DNA of 9,221 nt from Nitrospina sp. Lineage in GTDB: Bacteria; Nitrospinota; Nitrospinia; Nitrospinales; VA-1. The notes beneath the pieces were generated by a model. The model was given only the letters and a program-made list of their open reading frames with translations. It made no database searches and had not been told where the DNA came from. Of this stretch, positions 1 to 6,789 are shown piece by piece (within the stretch, counting starts at the first letter, position 1; each line of letters begins with the position of its first letter). Position numbers and translations under genes: made by a program. The stretch lies in NCBI GenBank assembly GCA_018647025.1, contig JABGTQ010000248.1, positions 1 to 9,221 on the forward strand, read 5' to 3'.

Positions 1-1
1 C

Positions 2-325
2 ATCAGGAACATTTCTATAGACAGTATGGAGGATGCGGTCACCACGATCAAACACCTCCAGTCAGTTTCAGAAGTTAATTTGAAAAAATGGCAACAGGAG
101 AATTTAGCCTCACTGGACAAACATTTCAACTGGAAGCGTTTTTGTGCGCAAGTTATATATGAAATAGAAAGTGAGGAAAAACCAGACTTGACTGAGACTA
201 GTTTCACTAATCGTTTGTTTTTATTGTTTGCGGAATTCCGGTCTCCTTCTTTTTGGGGAAGGCCAATCAATTTTTATCACTTTCTTAAAGCCAATTTGAA
301 GTATATTTTGCAAAACCGGGTATGA
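2..325 (+). CDS. C-terminal end of a probable GT4-type glycosyltransferase (5' partial)
   Basis: The reading frame is open from base 2 to the TGA at 323-325, so this is the last 107 or so residues of a longer protein that begins outside the window. The first in-window ATG (26) is probably internal. The segment reads like the tail of a GT-B fold retaining glycosyltransferase (GT4 / 'glycosyl transferases group 1'). A short stretch of the SMEDAVTTIKHL type is followed by a charged helix and then 'LDKHFNWKRFCAQVIYEI', which resembles the common 'F-s-W-x-x-x-a' end of that fold. About 50 further residues follow, with 'FWGRPINFYHFLKANLKYIL' near the end. No catalytic region is visible because the N-terminal part is missing. 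It overlaps the methyltransferase start by four bases (ATGA). Its role in surface-glycan assembly is inferred from the neighbours. Donor and acceptor cannot be deduced. Confidence 0.55.
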   Translation: MRNISIDSMEDAVTTIKHLQSVSEVNLKKWQQENLASLDKHFNWKRFCAQVIYEIESEEKPDLTETSFTNRLFLLFAEFRSPSFWGRPINFYHFLKANLKYILQNRV

Positions 326-1143
326 AAAATAGAATTTCTCCGATAAATAAAACGATGCTCTCCACGGTCTGTCGTGTTTGTAAAATGCAAACTGAAGCCA
401 TTTTTTCAACAGTTATATTAGATAAATATTCTGTTAAATACTGCAACTGTTCGCAGTGCGGATATGTACAAACCGAGGAGCCATATTGGCTGGATGAAGC
501 TTATAACACTCCAATCAATGATTCCGATACTGGCATGATAATGCGAAATTTGTGGTTAAAAAATATTGCAGCTACATTGATTTATTTTTTGTTTGATAAG
601 AAAAAAATATTTCTGGATTATGGAGGTGGCTATGGGGTGTTTGTGCGCTTGATGCGAGATGTTGGATTTGACTTTTATTGGCAAGACAAACACACAGAAA
701 ATCTATTTGCTCAAGGATTTGAGTTTTCGGAGTCAGATAATACTAATGTTGAGCTACTGACATGTTTTGAGGCTTTCGAGCATTTTGCAGATCCGCTAGC
801 GGAATTAGAAAAATTACTGAGCATTTCCCGTAATATCTTGCTGTCTACAGAATTTATTCCGGAACCAACACCGCTACCTGACGATTGGTGGTACTATAGC
901 ACCGAGCATGGACAGCATATCGGTTTTTTCCAGAAAAAAACTTTTGAGTTTCTTGCAAAAAAATACAATCTTTTTTTCTACACAAACGGCCAAAACATTC
1001 ATTTATTTACCGAGAAAAAACTCTTGCCATCCTCCTTCAAATTTATGACGAAAGTTTCCAAATTCATAACTCCTTTGATTCAAAAAAGAATGAAATCGTT
1101 AACATGGATAGACTATGAAAAATTAAAGGTTCCTGTTTCATGA
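322..1143 (+). CDS. Zinc-ribbon class I SAM-dependent methyltransferase (Methyltransf_23 type)
   Basis: A 273-residue cytoplasmic protein. An N-terminal zinc-ribbon-like module has Cys17-x2-Cys20 and Cys43-x2-Cys46 (Cys41 is an extra). It is followed by a conserved block around residues 53-72 (EEPYWLDEAYNTPINDSDTG). The Rossmann-type SAM site has motif I at 99-105 (DYGGGYG) and an 'FEAFEHFADP' segment at 149-158, where acidic and His residues fit the Methyltransf_23 pattern. Next come 'DDWWYYSTEHGQHIGFF' and a basic C-terminal tail. Such proteins are known to sit beside glycosyltransferases in polysaccharide loci, and probably methylate a sugar or glycan intermediate. The exact acceptor is inference. 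The start at 322 overlaps the upstream stop as ATGA and has no clear Shine-Dalgarno, which suggests translational coupling. Met12 (355) is a less likely alternative, as it would leave the ribbon only five residues from the N terminus. The 3' end overlaps the next gene by ATGA. Confidence 0.85.
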   Translation: MKNRISPINKTMLSTVCRVCKMQTEAIFSTVILDKYSVKYCNCSQCGYVQTEEPYWLDEAYNTPINDSDTGMIMRNLWLKNIAATLIYFLFDKKKIFLDYGGGYGVFVRLMRDVGFDFYWQDKHTENLFAQGFEFSESDNTNVELLTCFEAFEHFADPLAELEKLLSISRNILLSTEFIPEPTPLPDDWWYYSTEHGQHIGFFQKKTFEFLAKKYNLFFYTNGQNIHLFTEKKLLPSSFKFMTKVSKFITPLIQKRMKSLTWIDYEKLKVPVS

Positions 1144-2312
1144 ATACCTTGAAGAACTACTACATCATTATCAAAACTCTGTTATATTGTTTGTATGATA
1201 GCTTAGCTTTGTGGAAAACGCCATCTCCGCATAAAAACCGCTTGGAGGTCGTGCTATTGATTCGTCAAGATGCAATTGGTGATTTTGTGATGTGGCTGGA
1301 CACTGCTAAAGAATATCGTAAATTATATACTCCCGATAAATATAGAATTATTTTGGTGGGCAATGCATTGTGGTGTGACTTGGCGGAGGAACTACCATAT
1401 TGGGACAAGGTGATTCCGATCGATGTCAAGCAATTCAAAACATTTTCCGGTTATCGGTGGATTCTTCTCCAGAAAATCCGTAGCTTTGGAGCGCAAATTG
1501 CGATTCAACCTACGTTTTCACGGGAATTTTATCATGGGGATTCATTAGTTCGGGCCAGTAAAGCCACTCGGAAAATAAGTTCTGTTGGAGATATGGGGAA
1601 CCGCAACTGGTTAAAAAAGTTTATAGCGGATAGTTGGCACACTGAACTGATACCTGTCTCCACCAGGCCCATGGCAGAATTAGAACGCAATGCTGAATTT
1701 TTTTCAGGGTTATCTAATTATTCGCACATAACTGGCTATCCCCAGCTTGATATACATGAACTTTGGCTTTCATCCGAGTGGAGAGAAAAAATATTTTACA
1801 TTCTTGTACCTGGAACAAGTGGGGCAGTTGATGGCAAAGAATGGCCACCATCATATTTTTCAGATATTGCTACAAAAGTTTTCCGGAAAACAGGATGGGA
1901 AGGGGTCATTTGTGGAGCAAAGCAAGAGCACAGTCTTGGTGAGCAAATCCTTAAACAATGTGATGCACCTCTTCAAAATTTATGCGGCCAGACAACACTG
2001 GTGGAATTGGCTGGTTTGTTAAGTCAAAGTCGACTGACAATAAGTAATGACACAGGAGTAGTTTATCTCTCTTCAGCCGTTGGTACGCCATCAGTCTGCA
2101 TTGTGGGTGGAGGACATTTCGGCCGCTTTGTACCTTATCCGGATTTGACTGGGCAGACCAATAATCTTAAAGAAGTTTTTCATAAAATGCCCTGTTTTGG
2201 CTGCAATTGGAATTGTATTTATCCAATCAAAAAAGGAGATCCCGCACCTTGTATTGCAAATGTAAATGTCGACGCTGTTTGGGGAGAAGTAATTTCTTTG
2301 CTAAATAGTTAA
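1140..2312 (+). CDS. Glycosyltransferase family 9 (heptosyltransferase-like) protein
   Basis: A 390-residue GT-B fold protein of the family of WaaC/WaaF and RfaF-like ADP-heptose:LPS heptosyltransferases. The N-terminal domain opens with 'IRQDAIGDFVM' (41-51), the family's loop with a conserved G-D pair. The C-terminal nucleotide-sugar domain has 'VPGTSGAVDGKEWPPSYF' (223-240), 'ICGA' (257-260), 'NLCGQTTLVELAGLLSQS' (280-297), 'SNDTG' (302-306) and 'VGTPSVCIVGGGHFGRFVPYP' (314-334). A Cys-rich tail follows (C352, C355, C359, C371), typical of one GT9 subgroup. Family members transfer a sugar from a nucleotide donor to a lipid-linked acceptor at the inner face of the membrane. The donor here is unknown and need not be heptose. 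At the position where many members have His in the DTG-x-x-H motif, this one has Tyr309. It starts within the ATGA overlap, with AAAGG about 10 bases upstream as a weak ribosome-binding site. It is the last gene of the plus-strand set. Confidence 0.9.
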   Translation: MNTLKNYYIIIKTLLYCLYDSLALWKTPSPHKNRLEVVLLIRQDAIGDFVMWLDTAKEYRKLYTPDKYRIILVGNALWCDLAEELPYWDKVIPIDVKQFKTFSGYRWILLQKIRSFGAQIAIQPTFSREFYHGDSLVRASKATRKISSVGDMGNRNWLKKFIADSWHTELIPVSTRPMAELERNAEFFSGLSNYSHITGYPQLDIHELWLSSEWREKIFYILVPGTSGAVDGKEWPPSYFSDIATKVFRKTGWEGVICGAKQEHSLGEQILKQCDAPLQNLCGQTTLVELAGLLSQSRLTISNDTGVVYLSSAVGTPSVCIVGGGHFGRFVPYPDLTGQTNNLKEVFHKMPCFGCNWNCIYPIKKGDPAPCIANVNVDAVWGEVISLLNS

Positions 2313-2321
2313 TATTTAAAG

Positions 2322-4088
2322 CTACTGCTTGACAATCCCTTCTAAAAGACCCACTTTAGGATTTTTTAACTTTAACTTCCTCTTAATAATAAGATTTGCG
2401 CAAGGAAGACGGGCAATCCAGCAAGAGTTACCTGTTTTAGGAAGATAATAATTTAAATCACCAGCTTTCTTTTTAATAAGCTTAAAAGGTACTAGTTCAA
2501 ACTCTGTGTGACTAGACCTAGTTTGTGAAAAAGGAATGACTTTAGGTGGGATAATAAAACCAGAACTTAGCTCTGTTTTTATTTGTCTTGTTTCAATTAA
2601 GTGTAATAATTCTTTTTCATAAAATAATGGATCTTTTTTGAAAGAGACACTTACAATAAAAATACTCGTAAGCATGAATGCAGAAAGATATGAAAGGCTA
2701 AACCATGATTTTTTCAGGATATCTACTGAAAATATCATTGGGGAAGTTGCGGGTATTATGAGGAAATAGCTCCAATTGAACCTTGGGTCAGGGGCTGTTA
2801 ATAATAAAAATATGATCCCGAAAACACCCATGCCAAAAAGCCAATACATAGCAGGGTGTCTCTCTTCAGACTTGATCATTATCCCCTTAAGCACTAGTAG
2901 TGCAGATAACAAGACAAGAATAAAACCAACAAAGTTAGATTTTGTGGCTTTTGCCCAATACCAAATCCATGATATAGAATTAATTTTATCTTCTGGTACA
3001 CGTTCTAAAGCATTTATGGCAGAATCGTAGGTTTCTTTTGAAAAAAGATAGGCTTCATGCTCCCCAAGACTCCATGGAGCCTCTATGCATATAGGAACTG
3101 GAAACCAGAAACAGCCAGAAGCTTTATACCCCGAAGAAGCTATCATACCTAAAACCACAAAACCTAAAAGAAAAGAAAAGAATAAAGATTTGATTTTACT
3201 TTTACTGAGAAAGAAATATAAAACAAAACTGACCACCACAACTGGAACTATAGTAAATTTATATCCGACTGCAAAAGTGGCAATAAGAAATGGTAACTGT
3301 ATTCCCATCACTGCTCTTTTATTTTTTTTTCTTGCTTCTAAAAGTAGTACGATTAGCCAAGAAACAAATATCGTTACAAAATAATTAGCTATATCTGAAG
3401 TAGCAGAGTGAAACATCTTCTTATATAGGGATATCATTAAAACGGATCCTAAAATAATTAAGAGGTAAGAATCACTTGTTTTAATATGATTTGAAGAAAG
3501 TCGTTTCAATAAAACTGCGATTTGTAATAGTAAAAGAAAAAGTACAAGCCCATTTGTAATTGAAAACACCCGGTGTTCAAATACACCATGATTGAATGTA
3601 GCTATCACAGTATTCCATGAAGATAACAATGCTAGTCTGTTATGAATCAGACCAATTCCATAGGTTATTCCATATTGAGAAAGCCATTCAATGTTTCCTA
3701 TATGGTATCCGCCAGTATCGTCCCAAACAATTGGAGAACCGACCATATAAAATGCTGATGAAAATAGTAAAAAAACTCCTCCCCAAAAAATACTTTTCTG
3801 AAGAAAAAAGTTTTTCCACCAAATCTTTAATTCTAACTTTATCTGTGTATTTTGTATCAAAGAGAGAGATAGTAGACTAAAAGCGAGAGGAAACCAAAAG
3901 GTTAGTACAAACCATCCAGAAAGGAAAAGTTGAATTAACCCAATAATTGAAATCCCAATCCAGAATGAAATAATTAATTTATCAAAAGAGCGAGATAAAA
4001 AACTCACTTTCAAATTATTTAAAATAAAAAGACCTAAAGGAATGGAACAGAACAGGATTACTCCCCAAAGAAAAATGATAGAAATCAT
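2322..4088 (-). CDS. Polytopic membrane protein, resembles LIC_10190 family
   Basis: A 588-residue protein with about 12 hydrophobic segments, including residues 2-24, 37-59, 60-78, 100-117, 174-195, 208-222, 236-251, 264-294, 301-319, 386-402, 413-430 and 463-482. A non-membrane C-terminal tail follows (about 485-588). Conserved-looking loop motifs are 'DDTGGYHIGNIEWL' (123-136), 'TSDIANY' (230-236), 'SSGYKASGCFWFPVP' (318-332) and 'APDPRF' (432-437). The tail has 'GNSCWIARLPC' (553-563). This combination matches my memory of the LIC_10190-family membrane proteins of Leptospira and cyanobacteria. The D-D loop after an early membrane segment also recalls GT-C glycosyltransferases and O-antigen polymerases. 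Function is unproven; a role in exporting, polymerising or glycosylating a surface polymer is inference. The start (ATG at 4086-4088) places a membrane segment at the N terminus, but no Shine-Dalgarno precedes it. The gene is convergent with the GT9 gene (9-bp gap) and divergent from the radical SAM gene. Two Cys pairs lie in predicted loops. Confidence 0.75.
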   Translation of the reverse strand: MISIIFLWGVILFCSIPLGLFILNNLKVSFLSRSFDKLIISFWIGISIIGLIQLFLSGWFVLTFWFPLAFSLLSLSLIQNTQIKLELKIWWKNFFLQKSIFWGGVFLLFSSAFYMVGSPIVWDDTGGYHIGNIEWLSQYGITYGIGLIHNRLALLSSWNTVIATFNHGVFEHRVFSITNGLVLFLLLLQIAVLLKRLSSNHIKTSDSYLLIILGSVLMISLYKKMFHSATSDIANYFVTIFVSWLIVLLLEARKKNKRAVMGIQLPFLIATFAVGYKFTIVPVVVVSFVLYFFLSKSKIKSLFFSFLLGFVVLGMIASSGYKASGCFWFPVPICIEAPWSLGEHEAYLFSKETYDSAINALERVPEDKINSISWIWYWAKATKSNFVGFILVLLSALLVLKGIMIKSEERHPAMYWLFGMGVFGIIFLLLTAPDPRFNWSYFLIIPATSPMIFSVDILKKSWFSLSYLSAFMLTSIFIVSVSFKKDPLFYEKELLHLIETRQIKTELSSGFIIPPKVIPFSQTRSSHTEFELVPFKLIKKKAGDLNYYLPKTGNSCWIARLPCANLIIKRKLKLKNPKVGLLEGIVKQ

Positions 4089-4143
4089 AATAAAAATTGT
4101 AATAGTTTATAATTATCAATATGTTATATTATTTTTACTTCCC

Positions 4144-4257
4144 TGATGGTCTATCCAAGAAGACGGCTCAATGCTGGAAAATAATAAAATCAAAATTGAT
4201 CAAGAAGAAATTCGCTTGGGATATTCCAGATTTTATGGTGATAATGTTAGGTCTTGA
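4144..4257 (+). pseudogene. Possible decayed gene fragment or short peptide (speculative)
   Basis: Between the stop at 4144-4146 and the stop at 4255-4257, the frame containing the ATG at 4171 encodes a charged, soluble-looking peptide that starts MLENNKIKIDQEEIRL and ends YSRFYGDNVRS. Its composition differs from the Phe/Ile/Lys-rich noise expected of such AT-rich DNA. The frame runs upstream of the ATG through another nine codons (WSIQEDGS...). This could be the remains of a larger gene or a very short peptide gene; AAGAAG lies about 10 bases before the ATG. I recognise no family, and chance is a realistic explanation. Confidence 0.15.
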
Positions 4258-4407
4258 GTTATGCTTTGAGGTGAAATGTTTCCTTGCGTTTCTGAAATGT
4301 GTTTTAAGAAACATAATATTATAGTATTTATACTAGGTAGTTCACTGTTAATTTATAATCAGGCTATTATGATACCTAAAGTTATTTGTAGATGTCTGCA
4401 TTATTAG

Positions 4408-4453
4408 ATTCTAAATAGAATATCGATATTATTAATTAAATTATTAGAATAAT
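4408..4453. promoter_or_regulatory. Cluster of short dyad symmetries upstream of the radical SAM gene
   Basis: Three short symmetries occur within 46 bp. ATTCTA-AA-TAGAAT lies at 4408-4421, a perfect palindrome AATATCGATATT at 4419-4430, and ATTATT-AG-AATAAT at 4440-4453. The first two centres are 10 bp apart, about one helical turn, and the third lies 32 bp from the first. The 9-mer ATTATTAGA occurs at 4400-4408 and again at 4440-4448. The cluster ends about 23 bp before the ATG at 4477 and just before a TATAAT at 4461. It could be an operator, but short palindromes arise easily in such AT-rich DNA. Confidence 0.3.
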
Positions 4454-4460
4454 AAACTTA

Positions 4461-4466
4461 TATAAT
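4461..4466 (+). promoter_or_regulatory. Candidate -10 hexamer (TATAAT) for the radical SAM gene
   Basis: This is a perfect TATAAT ten bases before the ATG at 4477. No convincing -35 hexamer lies 16-18 bp upstream (the sequence there is AAATTA-like). If used, transcription would begin close to 4473. That would make the message nearly leaderless at 4477, or give a leader of about 37 bases to the in-frame ATG at 4510. A second TATAAT at 4354-4359 is an alternative that would give a long leader containing the dyads. Confidence 0.3.
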
Positions 4467-4476
4467 TTAAATACGT

Positions 4477-6600
4477 ATGTTAACTGATCTTCCTAAGAGT
4501 AAAGATATTATGGAAAACCCAATGGGTTTTCCCACTTCTTTTGAGCTTCCAATAATCAAAGATCTTACTAAATATAAAAATACTCTCTATGCTCCTGCAC
4601 ACGTGACTACCAATTGGGATGGGTATAAAACCCATTTGACATCAGTTCGGCCCTCATTTAAGCCAAGAGTTTTGCTAATGGGGCATGATATGAGCGAGAT
4701 CGAAAATATTACTCTGATGGCATTAGGAGGAGTAGTAAGAGAAATGAATGGAATCCCCTACTATCTTTTAGTAGGACCTCAAAATGTCCATCTCACTCTT
4801 GAGGCAATTGAAAAAAATCAGCCAGAATGGTTAGGGATAAGCCTTTACACAGGTTTGACAACTTATGTTTTCGAATGGCTTATACAGTACAAAATGGACA
4901 AGGCTCGATCAATTACTAAGAAAAATATTTCAGATTTTAAAACTGCAGATAAACTTTTAAAAGGAATGGTTCGAGAATCAAATGGTCCTGTTTATGAGGG
5001 GAATAAATTGGTTTATGCTCCTGTCATTATTGGGGGGCATTATAATAACTACAACTTTAAAGATTCCTGGGAACGAGGAGGGGAATATGTCGTTAGAGGA
5101 AAAGGTATTAACATTTTCAGAGATATTTTACTCGGTCTTTATAGTCCCGGAATTTATCACGATCCAATGCCCTACGCCAATATTCCAAGAATGGACAGGG
5201 GAAAGTTTTATAAGGATACTTTTGAATTCTCGGATGAAACAAAAAAATATGCATTAAGTAGAATTAAATCCATTTTGACTGCTTTGGGGTGTAGTTATTC
5301 GTGTACTTATTGTTATGTGAGTTCCCTTATTGATAACCTGCGTGAAGCATATAGTGAAGTGGGTGTGAGACCACCCAGTATTATTCAAGATAGATTATTG
5401 GAAACCGTTGTCCAAGAGGGAGAGGAAATTCTTGCTTTGGATCATATATACGGTGTAAAAACGACAGCTGTATTTGATCAGGCAGATATTTCTTTAAATA
5501 ATATGAAATGGTGGGGCCAACTGAAAAATCAATGGTTAGAAAGGGTAGGAATCCCTTTCTATATTCAAGCTAGACCCGCAATGTTAGCAGGAAAGAAAGG
5601 AAAAGAGCGAATTGAAATGATTTCTGATAAAGGACTTGTTGCTGGGATTTCAATGGCTATTGAGTCCGGAAATCCAAAAATCAGAAAACTCCTTCTTGAT
5701 CGCCATGAAAACAACGATACCATACTGGATGCAATTCATAATGTGAAAGACAGTAATATCCCATTGCGGACGCAATCCATTGTTGGACTACCAGTATTAC
5801 GACCTTCTCAAGTAGTGAACCCTATCCAAAGTAAACTGTCTCTGATTGATAAAAAAGGGGAAGAGTTTTATTACGATGATCCTATTCAAGAATCTTTAAC
5901 TTGCCTGGAACTTGTTTGTTCATCAAACTTCGGAAAAGAAGATTACTATTGGAATGCACTCTATTCACCATTTCCAGGGACTCCATTAGGAGATTATGCT
6001 GTTGCTTCAGGTTTTGCAGATGATGATACGGATGCCCATGCATACCAATTTACAACTGATAGTGGATTAACTTGTTTCACAGGAATTACTTTGAAGCGCC
6101 AGATTGCATTCAGTCAAACCTCCAATTTTTTTGCTCATTTTAAAAATGGAAAAGATTTAATGGTTTTATTCCTTTACGGAAATAATAATTTCCAATTGAG
6201 TGACTTTGCGGAATTTGTTGAGACGAGGGCTGGATTCTTTAAGCCACATGAGAGACCAACCCAATTTGGAATAATCCCCAACATTAATCAAAACATGTTA
6301 CTAAAATTTATTGATGATGTTTATCCTGAGAAAGATAATAAATTTAAATCAATTAATGTAAAACTTGTGGGATACTATCTGGGTTTATTGGATGGATTGC
6401 TCCTGGCAGCAAAAATTGCCGACCAATACTATGAATTTAAAGAGCAGGAAAAGGAATTTACATTAGCTGATCTGTACCGGGTGGAACGTATTCACTATTA
6501 TGACAACAGTTATAACATGGCATATATTCCTGAACGTTTCGAAAATTTTCTCCGACCCTTAATACACGATAGCCGAGTTCCTGCAATGCGAACCGGTTAA
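4477..6600 (+). CDS. Cobalamin-binding-like / radical SAM protein of unknown substrate
   Basis: A 707-residue cytoplasmic protein. Residues about 62-222 look like the Rossmann-type B12-binding domain of cobalamin-dependent radical SAM enzymes. 'RVLLMGHDMSEI' forms a first strand and loop, 'PEWLGISLYTG' (116-126) a central strand, 'VIIGGHY' (183-189) the usual GG segment, and 'EYVVRGKG' (203-210) the usual v-x-G-e-g segment. The lower-axial DxHxxG motif is absent. The radical SAM core has Cys272-x3-Cys276-x2-Cys279 for the 4Fe-4S cluster, 'AIESGNP' (394-400), 'SIVGLP' (434-439) and 'SPFPGTPLG' (497-505), all familiar in this superfamily. The last 200 or so residues are unrecognised. The enzyme should cleave SAM to a 5'-deoxyadenosyl radical; methylation, cyclisation or another outcome cannot be told. 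No Shine-Dalgarno precedes 4477. Met12 (4510) is a plausible alternative start. The gene stands alone, divergent from the membrane-protein gene and convergent with uvrB. Confidence 0.85.
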   Translation: MLTDLPKSKDIMENPMGFPTSFELPIIKDLTKYKNTLYAPAHVTTNWDGYKTHLTSVRPSFKPRVLLMGHDMSEIENITLMALGGVVREMNGIPYYLLVGPQNVHLTLEAIEKNQPEWLGISLYTGLTTYVFEWLIQYKMDKARSITKKNISDFKTADKLLKGMVRESNGPVYEGNKLVYAPVIIGGHYNNYNFKDSWERGGEYVVRGKGINIFRDILLGLYSPGIYHDPMPYANIPRMDRGKFYKDTFEFSDETKKYALSRIKSILTALGCSYSCTYCYVSSLIDNLREAYSEVGVRPPSIIQDRLLETVVQEGEEILALDHIYGVKTTAVFDQADISLNNMKWWGQLKNQWLERVGIPFYIQARPAMLAGKKGKERIEMISDKGLVAGISMAIESGNPKIRKLLLDRHENNDTILDAIHNVKDSNIPLRTQSIVGLPVLRPSQVVNPIQSKLSLIDKKGEEFYYDDPIQESLTCLELVCSSNFGKEDYYWNALYSPFPGTPLGDYAVASGFADDDTDAHAYQFTTDSGLTCFTGITLKRQIAFSQTSNFFAHFKNGKDLMVLFLYGNNNFQLSDFAEFVETRAGFFKPHERPTQFGIIPNINQNMLLKFIDDVYPEKDNKFKSINVKLVGYYLGLLDGLLLAAKIADQYYEFKEQEKEFTLADLYRVERIHYYDNSYNMAYIPERFENFLRPLIHDSRVPAMRTG

Positions 6601-6789
6601 ACTGTGACGTTACACAGCAAAGTTACTTTCAGTATTAATTAAATTCAATTAAAATCCTTTTTAGCGGAAAGGTTACCGCAGAAATGTATTTGTTTGAGGA
6701 GGTTGCTCTCTCCAAAAAGTGAGTATCTCAAACTTCGTCGTTGATGCAGTTGGGAAAAAGTTGTACCTTTGTTCTCTAACTAAGATTTT
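6601..6789. other. Non-coding gap between convergent radical SAM gene and uvrB
   Basis: The stop codons of the two converging genes flank 189 bp with no credible gene. Weak inverted repeats are present: CTGTG/CACAG (6602-6606 and 6613-6617, six-base loop) and CCTTT/AAAGG (6656-6660 and 6668-6672, seven-base loop). Neither is followed by a T run on the plus strand. On the minus strand TGAG-ATA-CTCA (6720-6730) is followed, after one base, by five T (6714-6718), but the stem has only four pairs. I therefore call no terminator. Confidence 0.6.

Larger units (their letters stand above)
4089..4476. other. AT-rich divergent intergenic region (no convincing gene)
   Basis: This 388-bp spacer separates the divergent starts of the membrane-protein gene and the radical SAM gene, so it should hold the promoters of both. 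One hand-counted 60-base line (4381-4440) is 20% GC. TATAAT-like hexamers face the radical SAM gene at 4354-4359 and 4461-4466, but neither has a good -35 element. Toward the membrane-protein gene the sequence is AT-rich without a clear promoter pair. Several short dyads lie at 4408-4453. A 67-codon frame at 4121-4324 and a 28-codon frame at 4171-4257 are open, but neither resembles a known family. No tRNA, terminator or recombination site is visible. Confidence 0.7.

Noticed and set aside
4121..4324. 67-codon open frame in the divergent spacer
   Set aside because: Very AT-rich, no ribosome-binding site, composition dominated by Phe/Ile/Lys/Leu, and no recognisable family. It overlaps the alternative frame at 4171-4257, so at most one could be real.
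4334..4378. TAGGTA/TACCTA inverted repeat (4334-4339 and 4373-4378)
   Set aside because: Six bases per arm with a 33-base loop; easily chance in this AT-rich spacer.
6602..6617. CTGTG/CACAG hairpin after the radical SAM stop as an intrinsic terminator
   Set aside because: Only five base pairs and no T run downstream, so it does not meet the form of an intrinsic terminator.
6714..6730. Minus-strand hairpin TGAG-ATA-CTCA with T run after uvrB as a terminator
   Set aside because: The stem is only four base pairs with a short T run, and it lies about 60 bases past the stop. Too weak to call.
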